Shown here in pieces: positions 55,071-64,000 of a DNA stretch of 64,000 bases. The notes beneath the pieces are model-generated. The model saw only the letters and a program-made list of their open reading frames with translations, was not told the DNA's origin and ran no database searches. The stretch comes from Ectobius pallidus (Eukaryota; Arthropoda; Insecta; Blattodea; Ectobiidae), in assembly GCA_964059195.1 (NCBI GenBank), contig CAXKWD010000008.1:48464502-48528501 (forward strand), written 5' to 3'. The stretch's first letter is position 1; the number at the start of each line of letters is the position of its first letter. The translations under genes were made by a program, and so were the position numbers.

Positions 55071-55399
55071 TGTGAGGGTCGTTTTCGTGTGGACGGGTGT
55101 GTGGTACATTTATGGCTGATTGGTGATGCTCATCCCTCTAGCTCCATGCTGCTTTCTGCTCCTGAAGGTCTGATTGGCCCCCCCAAGCACTGGGATATTT
55201 GATTTCATGGGAGATTATTGCTGACACGGATGATTCACCCCCTCAAGAAACGATGGCCACCTGGCCGTGAGGCACGCGTACAACAGTTCCCAAACTTCTG
55301 ACACCAACTGTGAGGGTCGTTTTCATGTGGACGGGTGTGTGGTACATTTATGGCTGATTAGTGATGCTCATCCCTCTAGCTCCATGCTGCTGTGGCATA
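55071..55399. repeat. Direct repeat of about 90 bp at 238-bp spacing
   Basis: TGTGAGGGTCGTTTTCGTGT to GCTCCATGCTGCT occurs at about 55071-55155 and again at 55309-55394 with two or three differences. The 150-bp unique linker between them is GC-richer. The repeats could be the ends of a small element or a local duplication. Confidence 0.8.
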
Positions 55400-55574
55400 C
55401 AGGCCTTTTGTCAATGTCAACTCCCTCGGCACCACTACACACACGAACTGCACCACCCCGACGTCTAAGGTGGGCAACTCCACAATCAGCAGCACGATAC
55501 TGCCCTCTACCTCTACCTCTACTGGAGCCTCTCTGCGCTCCACCACGTTCAACAGTTCGAGAGTTGCTCACTCT
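55368..55574 (-). CDS. Possible second exon downstream of the THAP exon
   Basis: A GC-rich minus-strand open frame of about 67 codons follows TTGTACTTGCAG, a good acceptor (exon from 55574 downward). It is rich in Arg and Gly (SSRGRGRGQ) and has no recognised domain. The phase after the candidate THAP donor does not fit simply, and an overlapping plus-strand ORF (55267-55638) is equally open. I list it as weak because the base composition is unlike the surroundings and it lies on the right side of the THAP exon. Confidence 0.2.
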   Translation of the reverse strand, partial: RVSNSRTVERGGAQRGSSRGRGRGQYRAADCGVAHLRRRGGAVRVCSGAEGVDIDKRPVCHSSMELEG

Positions 55575-55697
55575 GCAAGTACAAAGATTGTCTTTTCTTC
55601 ATTGGCTATGTTTCAGATTTCCCACGCAAAAGAAGTGATGGCACAGCACTTTTTTTTAAACAGATTGCGGGGTTTCTCCAGTTAACTCTTTTCGTAA

Positions 55698-55913
55698 CTA
55701 TACTGAAAGCTCATAATCATTTTCTTCAAAATGTTGTGGACAAACCGTACTGTATTTACTAGGAACAAATTTTTCTCTCTTTATTTTGATCAGCCATTGC
55801 TTATAACGCTCGGGTGACTTATCTTTGTTGGGAAATTGATGGAACAATATTTTAAGTGTGTTATCACTCTTCGACGATGAGCTTGTACACCCCACAACAC
55901 AACAATAAACCAT
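55698..55913 (-). CDS. THAP zinc-finger domain exon
   Basis: ATG at 55913 starts MVYCCVVGCTSSSSKS, then LFHQFPNKDKSPERYKQWL, then TVCPQHFEENDYEL. The C2CH zinc ligands are present: Cys pair near residues 5 and 9, and Cys-x2-His in CPQH. The conserved Phe-Pro and Trp of the THAP fold are in place. The frame ends a few codons after HFEENDYE at a TAG (55698-55700); a GTATAG at that point could be a weak splice donor, because THAP domains continue to an AVPT box that is absent here. THAP proteins are sequence-specific DNA binders, either host regulators or P-element-type transposases. This looks like an intact first exon; the rest of the gene is not identified. Confidence 0.75.
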   Translation of the reverse strand: MVYCCVVGCTSSSSKSDNTLKILFHQFPNKDKSPERYKQWLIKIKREKFVPSKYSTVCPQHFEENDYELSV

Positions 55914-56571
55914 TGTTTGAACAGATACTCACTCACAAACCCAAACAGTAGACAGAATGCTGTGTACTGCCTTTCACCAGGCAGGACTGAGTCAAGCATT
56001 CATCAAGCATGACATCACACACCCACCGAGTTACAATAAACATATTCGTTTTGTGATTAAATGTGAAGGTGTAAAACATTTCTAACAGTGAATATAATTT
56101 CTTAAAAACATTTTCTTTTTATCCATATGAAGAAAATGATACTGAATTTTTAGTTTACTTTTCCTTTAAGCTACAATTTGGTATAAGATTAACTTAAAAA
56201 AATATGCGTGGTTTAATTATTACATAAAATAACAAACAGTGACTTTTTGTCCCACCCGTATTGAGGGTAGTTTTATTAAATTATTATTGAGTTAAATAAA
56301 TGTTCTGACAATGTGGAAATAGTTTATAATTTGTATTTAATCTCTCTTATCTTCATTAATAACAACAGTAAGACTCTAACATTAATAGCAGGACAGCAAT
56401 TTTTGTGCATCATTAAAATCCTTGTCCAAATCATGTCCCACCTGTAATAGATTTTGAAAAACAAATTTAAAATATTTAAAATAAATTTTAAATAATGCTT
56501 TGCTTGTAGTGTGGAGGAGAAGGCATTGTAAATTTTACAGGATGCGAAGAACCAATTCTAGTTTATTACTT
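55914..56571. other. Upstream region of the THAP exon
   Basis: Would contain the promoter if the THAP exon is first, but no TATA or initiator motif stands out. No other feature. Confidence 0.4.
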
Positions 56572-56579
56572 ATGATATG
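56572..56579. repeat. hAT target-site duplication, left copy
   Basis: ATGATATG, matched by GTGATATG at 60772-60779 (7 of 8 bases). Confidence 0.75.
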
Positions 56580-56840
56580 TAGGGCAAGGCATTTAATGAC
56601 CATAAAATAGTGACAAATGCAAAATAAAAATGCATTTATGACCTAAAATTAGTGAAAAAAATACACTTTTTAAAAAATGACCAATAAATTTACCGTTATT
56701 ACTTGTAATTCTTTTTTTAAGTATTGAATTGCTAAAACAATTTAATGGATGACAGAGCGTTATATATGAAATTACAATATAAAACTCACTTATTTTGTTA
56801 CTAAAGAAGTAAGTAAAACTTATACTACGTGGACACCCTT

Positions 56841-59800
56841 CATCATCATCATCATCAATGGTGCTACAGCCTGGTGCAGACCTTGACCGCTCCAACAATA
56901 CGCCGCCACTCATTCCTCTCCAATGCCTTCGTCCTCCATCCCCGAACTCCCATTACTTGCAAATCCCGCTCCACACATTTCATCCATTTTGTATTAGGTC
57001 TTCCTACTCTTCTTTTACCATCCAATGTATTAAATGTAACTCTGCGTCCTATGTCCGACTCTTGTTCCCTGTAGAGGTGTCCCAACCATCTAATTCTTGA
57101 AGCTTTAATCACCTTTATTATATCAGAATCACCATACGCCTTATAGAGTTCTTCATTATACCTGCTACGCCAGTTACCATTCTCACATACCGGGCCAAAG
57201 ATTTTCCTCAGGACTCTTCTCTCAAATACGGCCAGTTTACTTTCTTGAGTTTTTGTCAGAGCCCAAGATTCACTTCCATATATGGCAACGGGTCTTAATA
57301 GGGTTTTATATAATTTTATTTTCGTTTTAAGACTAAGGAGTCTGGAGAGCTCAGCTGCTTTTTTAACCCAAAGAAGCCTCTGTTTGCTAGCATCAATCTA
57401 CGGTGAATTTCTTTCCCCAGATTGTTTTCCTCCGTAATGACTGTTCCTAAATATTTAAATTCTTTAACCTTTTCAAACCTATAGTTATTTATAATAAAAT
57501 GACCATCATTTCGTGGTGTATCTGTTATTTCCAAATATTTTGTTTTCTTTTCATTGACTTTGAGACCCATTTTATGTGCTGCATTTTCTAGTCTAACAAA
57601 GGTTTCCTTTATTGCATTTGGTGTTCTACCTATAATATCTATGTCGTCCGCATAGGCTAGGATTTGGACAGACTTGTGGAAAAGTGTTCCCCTATAATCT
57701 ATTTCAGAATCCCTTATCACCTTTTCCAGAGCCAGATTGAATAGGGTGCATGCTAATCCATCTCCCTGTCTTAGGCCTTTCTTTGTGTTGAATGTTGTTG
57801 ACCTCCCATTGCGTAGTTTAACCTGGCATTTTACTCTACTAAAGGTAGCTTTTATAAGTCCAATTAATTTAGGTGGTATCTCAAACTCTTCCAAAGCTTT
57901 TATCAGTTCCTCTCTGTTGATGCTATCATATGCAGCTTCAAAATCAACGAACAGATGAAAGGTATTTACACTGAATTCTTTCGTTTTTTCCAATATCTGT
58001 CTTATGGTATGGATCTGATTTACTGTAGATTTTCCTGGTCTGAAGCCACATTGGTATTGTCCGAGCACTTTCTCAGCATAGGGTCTTAGTCTTTCATGCA
58101 ATATACTTGAGAAAACTTTATACCCAGAGTTTAATAGAGTAACTCCGCGGTAATTCTGACAGTTTAGGGGGTCTCCTTTCTTTCGTATTGGACAGATCAG
58201 GCCCTCCTCCCATTCCTCTGGTAGTTGTTCTGTTTTCCAGACCTCAGCCATGATACCATGTATGTTTTTAAGGACTTCCGGTTCGTCCACTAAAAGTTCA
58301 CCATTTATACCATCAGGTCCTGGAGCCCTGTTCTTATTTAGCTTCTTAATAGCCGCTCTCACCTCTTCTAAATTAGGAATTCCTACTGTTTCATCTCCCA
58401 TCTCGAATTCACTACTACCATTATCCCTTCCTACCATAGTTTCCACAGCGACATCTTCTTGATTTATCACATCCGCGTCTGGTGCAATGTTATCTGCATC
58501 TAACAATTCAATAAAATATTCCTTCCATCTGTCTAAAATTTTGTTAAAATCAGTAATAATTTCTCCATTTTTATCCCTGCAAGCCAAATTATTGGGATTA
58601 TAATCTTTCCTCATATTATTAACCAAGTTGTAAAACTCCCTGGATTTGTTTTGAGACCCGGATTCTTCAATGGAGCTTAGCTGTTCTTCAAAGTAGAGTT
58701 TTTTCTTTCTTCTATGAACTTTCTTCTCTTCACGTCGGTTTTCTTTATAGTTTTCTTCTGAGGATCGTGTATGATGTTTCATCATTTCTTTGTAAGCCTT
58801 ATTTTTTTCCCCAGTTGCTTCTTCACACTCCTTGTCATTCTAATGACTTCTGATTCTCTTACCCTCTATCCCTAGTATCTCCTCAGCTGTAGTAGCAATA
58901 GTCTGTCTTAGTGATGTCCAACATCCTATATCTTGCTTGTCTGTTGGCTGGAGGAGTCTAGTTTGAAGTGTGTTTCTGTAATTTATTCGTGTTTCCGGAT
59001 TCTTTAGTTTGGAAACATCATATTTCTTACTTGATGTATTTCCCCTCTTCTTATGCAGTGTACTAATTCTACTTTGTAGTTTAGCACATATCAAATAGTG
59101 ATCCGAGTCGATATTGGCTCCTCTGTAACTTCTTGCATCTAGTATGTCACTACGGTGTTTCTTATCTATGAGAACATGATCTATCTGGTTTAACGTCTCC
59201 CCGTCTGGTGATTTCCAAGTGACTTGATGAATTCTTTTGTGTGGGAATAGTGTAGTACCTATGACCATATTTGTTATTGTTGCAAAGCTTGTTAGTCTAT
59301 CCCCGTTATCATTGCTTTCACTATGTATTGTATGTTTCCCCATTATATCCTGCTTACTATTTTCCCATCCAAGTTTTGCATTAAAATCACCTAATACCAT
59401 TTTAATGTCATTAGCAGGGCATTCTTCATATGTCTTTTCAAGGAGGTCATAGAAAGAATCTTTTTCATGTTCACTTTTTCCTTCCGTAGGTGCATGTACA
59501 TTTATAATGCTATAGTTGTGAAATCTCCCTCGTATTCTCAATTTGCATAATCTCATATCTATTGGCTGGAAATCTATTACTAGGTGTCTGATTCTTTTAT
59601 GTATGATAAAGCCTGTGCCAAAATGATGCAGGGATTTGTGACAACTGTAGTAAACTGTGCAATCTCGTTTCTCTATTAGACCATTCCCAGTCCATCGCAT
59701 CTCTTGGAGTGCCAAAATATCCAGATTATAATCTTTCGTTACATTGATTAGCTGTCTTAAATAACTAGCTCTGTACAGAGAAAAAACATTCCAGGATCCA

Positions 59801-60251
59801 ACTCGTAATACCATATTCTTGTTAGGTCGTTTTAAAGAGGTCCGTCCGGCTTGCATATTTTGGAGATTCTCAACATAACTTTTTTTACGCGGGTAGGGTA
59901 GTCAACCCTACGCCCAACCCCCAACCTGGAGGACCGGGTAATTTGTGATCGGGGTTTTCTTCCCCTAGCCTTTGGAGACCCAACTCCCTATCTGCAAGGC
60001 AGCAGCTCCCTAACTTGAGGTCGACTCCTCTGTCTTCTTTGCCTTTGCCATTGAGAGATAAGCTCTTCATCCGCCTGGGAAGCCATTGGACGTCCTCTTC
60101 TGGAGTGCTCCTTCGTCTGACCTCTCGCCTTTGACCTGTCCGGCAAGGGAGGCCCTACCAGTAGCAATGCTACCGCCGGCATAGCTCAAAGGGTCAACAA
60201 GGTACACAAACCCCACCACCAACGATAAGGTCTCGCACTCCCTAGGTGGGG
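56841..60251 (-). mobile_element. Full-length RTE-type LINE (3411 bp)
   Basis: Minus-strand element flanked by a perfect 14-bp target duplication (plus-strand ACGTGGACACCCTT at 56827-56840 and 60252-60265). It begins CCCCACCTAGGGAGTGCGAG after the right-hand copy, has a 5' leader of about 390 bp, one long coding region and a (GAT)n 3' tail (56841-56858), as RTE elements do instead of poly-A. The element lies inside a hAT. Confidence 0.92.
56864..59856 (-). pseudogene. RTE LINE endonuclease-reverse transcriptase, two lesions
   Basis: Endonuclease (58840-59856) starts at MQAGRTSLKRPNKNM. It has RVGSWNVFSLY, LALQEMRW (catalytic Glu), NVHAPTEG, VLGDFNAKLG, NQIDHVLIDKK and DSDHYLICAKL (His of SDH). 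TAG at 58840-58842, after KRIRSH, is the first lesion; the same frame simply continues with NDKECEEATGEKNKAYKEMM into the RT. The RT (57316-58785) has QCGFRPGKSTVNQIHTIR, FVDFEAAYDSINREEL, KKGLRQGDGLACTLFN and ILAYADDIDIIGR, all intact. A frameshift near 57345 is the second lesion; the shifted frame runs without stops through RPVAIYGSESWALTKTQ to VGAVKVCTRL at 56864. The whole would be close to 1000 residues. Confidence 0.92.
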
Positions 60252-60779
60252 ACGTGGACACCCTTAGGGGAAAAAAAAATCTGAACTGGCATGCACATCA
60301 AATTGCCCCTAGCAAATAACGTGTCATTTAAAAAGAAAGAAAAAATTCTTTATTGCTAAAGACAAACTGCTGTGGTGTTTACAATATACCTGAATTAAAA
60401 TTAACTATGAACTATTGGCGGAGATTCTCAAATAGAAACGATTGTCTGTTGTCTGAAAGGAACGATTTGTACATGGAAAAGCTCCTCTCTATCTCCACTG
60501 AAACATGACCTAAAAATGTAAAAAATTACCTAAACTGCCAAAAATGACCTAAACTGCTGAAAATGACCTAAAAATGCTGAAAATTACCTTATAATTTCCA
60601 AAGAATGATCAATCTCTTGAAAATGATGAAAAATGCAAAATAAAGCAATAAAATGCAAAAACAAATTGCCCTTATTTAATCAATTATTTCATGATACACA
60701 TTTATGTATATTCGAGCTATCTTTTCACCTTCTTATAAAAAAGATGCAAAATCATCAAATGCCTTGCCCTAGTGATATG

Positions 60780-61197
60780 TAGAGTTGATGATTTGTGATG
60801 AATAAAAACTTAGGATTTCATCAAATAAAAATCAAAATTTCTACATTTATTTCGCTATATAAAAATTGGATTTCATCATAAAAACTGTAAAAAAATCTTG
60901 AAAATCAGGTTTTAAAGAAAGCTAATTGCATTTTTTCATACGCTGATAATAAATAGGCCTATCAAGCAACATGCAGGAGTAACATGAAATGTCTTGAATT
61001 CATATGAAATAAAAACTATTTAAACAGCTCACCCGATTTACTTGAAGTGCTTGTACTTTGGTTTAAAATTAAAATAAACTCCTTACTCTACATTGTGGTT
61101 ATGGCAGTTTAAAAAAAATGCACAAATTCATCCTAAAATATTTTATTCGTCAACAAGTAGAACTTGAAAAATAGAAGTATGAATAAAGTTAAAATAA
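60780..61197. other. No recognisable feature
   Basis: AT-rich sequence between the hAT and the downstream BED/hAT gene exon, possibly that gene's 3' region. Confidence 0.45.
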
Positions 61198-61413
61198 TCA
61201 CTCGCCGTCATCATCACCATCAAAATTTTGTCTACCTGTATTTAACGACAACCCCAACATCAGTTCTACTTTCTCAGTCTTGAGCCTGTTCCTCTTGTTA
61301 GTAAAAGTGTTCAAATACATTGAAAATGCCCGCTCAATGTCCATATTAGACACTGGTAACTGTAAGCAATTTGCATCACTTGTTTCATGTGTGCTTGGGT
61401 AAGTCTCCACAGC
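61198..61413 (-). pseudogene. hAT dimerisation-domain exon (last exon of a BED/hAT gene)
   Basis: After the acceptor TTTTACTTGTTTCAG the minus strand reads AVETYPSTHETSD, then LPVSNMDIERAFSMYLNTFT and NKRNRLKTEKVELML, the classic C-terminal dimerisation block of hAT transposases (PVSN...ER.FS, then the KRNRL-type helix). An acidic tail ends at TGA (61198-61200). The exon starts in phase 0, which does not match the phase 1 end of the N-terminal exon at 61859-62237, so direct splicing would shift the frame. One or more middle exons carrying the catalytic core are missing. Confidence 0.75.
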
Positions 61414-61858
61414 CTGAAACAAGTAAAAACAAAGCAGATTAGTAAAAGTGTCACATCTGCTTATTTTAGCTTTGTAATGTATTTTTGTGTGTGTTTTTAT
61501 CTCTGTATGTGTTTATATAAGTATTATTCCCATTGATGAACATGTAGCTCAGGGAAAGCCCATTTTGAAAAAAAAAAACTGGAAAAACTACTAGGCTACT
61601 GAATTGCTTATTAAAAAGTACAGTTACAGACATAAAGACGAAACATAAATATTAGTTTAAGTTTAAAAAGTACTGCAATTTAAAAAATGGTTTGAAGAGG
61701 CCTACAATAAAACTATTTACCTACAATAAAATCCTCCAATTTAAAAATAAAAGTAAGGCCTATTAAAAAAGATTAACAACTTTTAGTCTAACAAAACATT
61801 AAAATAATTAGACATTAATCTTAGGAGCTATAATTTTAAAAAGAAAAGTATTAATTAC

Positions 61859-62237
61859 CTGGAACATATTTTTCCAACCACTGCCACATGCTTGGGTTAT
61901 CCAGTTTCAGGAGTGGTATATTTGCCTCCATGAATGCCCTGACAGTTTTGGAGACAAATGTGTCCTTTTCTACTTTCAATTTTTTATATGCAGTTAGCAT
62001 ATCTGCTATATATACCTGCCGTTTTGATGTGGAAGGCATTTGTTTGTTTTTTAAATATGTCGTGGAATGTTTACAATGTTTTTCACACATGTCTTTTCTG
62101 ACCCAGTCCACGCGCGTATTGCAAAATTTGCATATCATGATTTTTTTAGTTTTGTCAAAAACATAAAATCCTTCACTTTTGTACTCTGTTGCTCTGTCGA
62201 AAACTGAAATAATTGTCGGCATTTTATCAGAAAACAC
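61859..62237 (-). pseudogene. BED-type zinc finger exon of a hAT/CGGBP1-like gene (first exon)
   Basis: ATG at 62237 starts MFSDKMPTIISVFDRATEYK. A BED-type finger follows: ICKFCNTRVDW with CEKHCKHSTTYLKNK supplying Cys-x2-Cys and His ligands. Next comes TSKRQVYIADMLTAYKKLK and the start of the transposase core, MEANIPLLKLDNPSMWQWLE, ending KYVP before CAG-GTAATT, a good donor at 61857-61858. This arrangement is shared by hAT transposases and by CGGBP1, a vertebrate protein derived from them. The exon itself is open and undamaged. Together with 61198-61413 it gives only the two ends of the protein, 445 bp apart. Confidence 0.75.
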
Positions 62238-62239
62238 AA

Positions 62240-64000
62240 ATGTCTAGTATATGAAAAATGCCATGCTTTCACTTCGATCAAATGCAGATCCAACCATAAC
62301 AATGCCGCAAGCCCACAGAAACCAGCCGAGATTAGGTTTCTGAAAACACAAAAATAACATAATATTAATTTCCTTCATCATCTATTAAGTAGGCTAGCCT
62401 ACAAAAAGAATGTATTAAGCTGTATCTGTAATTCAGTGGTCATGAAACTGTATGTATTAATATTAGGCCTACCTTCATCCACTACTACTAACCAGCAACA
62501 CGGCCATCTTGGCATCTTCATTTACAACAGGAAAAGAGTACGCCAGCCAATCAGCACACTGCATTTTGAACTACCACTGCACGTAGTTAGCTGCTTACAT
62601 CTAACTGCCATGTTTCAAATCAAGCTGATGACTTCCGTTTTCATCAATGGCTCTCATTTTTAATTAAAATATTTTTTGTGGCTAAAATAAAAAATGCAAT
62701 ATATATTCAAATATGAATTTATTTAAAGTATAACTTTTATTGCCAGTATTTCGCGTAAAAATGGGATAAAACCTTAAAAACCGGGTATTTTGAAAAACGT
62801 GTTAGATTTTGCAACACTTTGCGAATGAATAAACATATTTTCAATACAAAAACACCAGAAACGAATTTATTACAGTAATTTGAACTTCTATCACTAATTT
62901 CGTGTTTTGAGATTAACAAAATGTGACTATCCCTAATGATATGTAATAAACAAAAATGGTTTTCATAATATGCTAGAATGTCCCACCCATAATTATGAAA
63001 TGGATGTGTTATCACTAAATAAATTATATGTTCTTTGCTGTCTTAATAACATTTCTTTTATATTCTTCACTTTTCCTAACACTTTTCCCATCTTTGTTAG
63101 GAGAAACATCAACCACATTTTAGAGCTTTGTGAATATGTTGGTGATGGTAGCACACATGCGTGGGATAGCAGAAAAGTACCTCAGTCAGTGACTTAGGAA
63201 CATTTCTGCAGTGCAGGTTTATTTTATAAGAAATTTGTCACGTGATATCAATCACATAGGCCTATGTAATTTTCTGTTCAGAGTATGTATTTGTGTGCAA
63301 GGATGCTGACAATTGCCATAACTCAATTTTCCAAAGAAGCTTACCTTTCTGCAGTGACACATTCAATTCGGGGATTTAGAGTCATAATGATAGCTTTTTT
63401 ACCTTTAATCTGCCCTCGTTTCTAAAAAAATTAAGTAAAACAAATCTAAAAAATTGTAACATATTCTACATGTTTTGAAGATTCTAAATAACCTATTCAT
63501 TTTCAGATCAGATGAACATACGCCGAGAGAGAAAAAAAAATGATGTGTCAAAGACACCACTGCATGTGGGGTCACTTTTATAGGGTCTCTGAAATTGCAC
63601 GAAATGAAAGGTAAAGCTAACCAATCTATCAGTCTCACCCCCTCATTTAAATCTGCCAGGTAGTTTTTATACTATAACAAGCTGAACTATTTTATGAAGG
63701 CTCAAAAACTAAACAAAAATATAATATTTAACACATGAAACACAAAATTGCTTATCAAAATGCTTATTTTCAAAAGTGTAGACCTATCTCATCTTGTCAT
63801 CACTTTGTTCAGCTTTTCATTTGACAGGGTGGCTATTAGGTAGGCTATATCCAGGAAGTCAACAACAGAAACATTTTCTATAAGCTTGAAAATATGTTTT
63901 TCATTATCTGTAGATTTAAGCCTCATAAAACAAAACTCGATGCCCATATGTTTTTCTTATTTATGGCTGCATATTGGAAACCTGTATTTCTTTTTCTGGA
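62240..64000. other. No recognisable gene
   Basis: 62460-62660, upstream of the BED exon, is slightly GC-richer and contains AACACGGCCATCTTGGC, which could belong to a promoter. The rest is AT-rich. ORFs at 62737-63638 show no domain. Confidence 0.45.

Larger units (their letters stand above)
56580..60771. mobile_element. Non-autonomous hAT interrupted by an RTE LINE
   Basis: Ends TAGGGCAAGGCATTT and, inverted, TAGGGCAAGGCATTTGATGA, with an 8-bp near-perfect flank duplication. Without the LINE insertion (56841-60251 plus one duplication) the element is about 770 bp. Its subterminal DNA is dense in ATGACCTAAAAATG and AAATGCAAAA words (56600-56690 and 60500-60665), probable transposase-binding repeats. 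No transposase gene. Confidence 0.85.

Noticed and set aside
55267..55638. 123-codon plus-strand ORF rich in Thr and Ser
   Set aside because: Repeated DNA at its start and antisense overlap with another open frame; low-complexity composition explains its length.
1..64000. CRISPR arrays, operons, ribosome-binding sites, rRNA genes
   Set aside because: No regularly spaced repeats, Shine-Dalgarno-led gene strings or rRNA signatures; the window is eukaryotic.

Overview
The window reads as intergenic, repeat-dominated DNA from a large arthropod genome. It is AT-rich, has no bacterial gene organisation, carries tRNA-headed SINEs, spliced fragments of THAP and BED/hAT genes, and representatives of almost every animal transposon class. 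The mixture (RTE and jockey-like LINEs, BEL/Pao, Penelope, hAT, Tc1/mariner, pogo, Helitrons) and the recurrent AGGCCTAT string suggest a large-genome hemimetabolous insect such as a cockroach or relative. That assignment is an inference from texture and could not be checked. I found no intact single-copy host gene; the best host candidates are a THAP exon on the minus strand (55698-55913) and an unrecognised exon-like ORF (16671-16861).

Layout. 0-12.7 kb holds DNA transposons. Two 1.2 kb hAT derivatives lie in opposite orientation with perfect 8-bp target duplications (1257-2492, 11529-12686). A third small hAT (11076-11513) abuts the second. A decayed Tc1 transposase (5105-6463) is split by two more hAT insertions at its last catalytic motif. 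A Helitron with 5' TC and 3' hairpin-CTAG ends lies at 7698-8533. 12.8-16.2 kb is a large terminal-inverted-repeat element without a visible gene. 17-20.2 kb holds a foldback carrying CRE and CCAAT sequences, a tandem 495-bp duplication, and a broken THAP gene with a foldback mariner MITE in an intron. 20-31.4 kb holds LINE and Tc1 remnants, SINEs, further Helitrons, and one intact 462-codon DDE transposase with very wide D-E spacing (29975-31363).

32-44.4 kb is a cluster of three Penelope-like (PLE) copies. Two are on the minus strand in tandem. A third, on the plus strand, is interrupted by a young 6.87 kb BEL/Pao retrotransposon whose two 917-bp LTRs differ at one base and whose integrase core is deleted. 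44.4-49.2 kb holds a hAT transposase fossil and a jockey-type LINE with a pogo/Tigger derivative in its 3' part. 50.3-54.6 kb is a 4.3 kb TIR element containing a hAT and a LINE tail. 55-56 kb holds the THAP exon. 56.6-60.8 kb is a hAT interrupted by a full-length RTE LINE with a 14-bp target duplication and only two coding lesions. 61.2-62.2 kb holds first and last exons of a BED-finger hAT gene with the catalytic middle missing.

Relationships are mostly nesting rather than cooperation, and they give a relative chronology: Tc1 before hATs; PLE before BEL; LINE before Tigger; small hAT before RTE.
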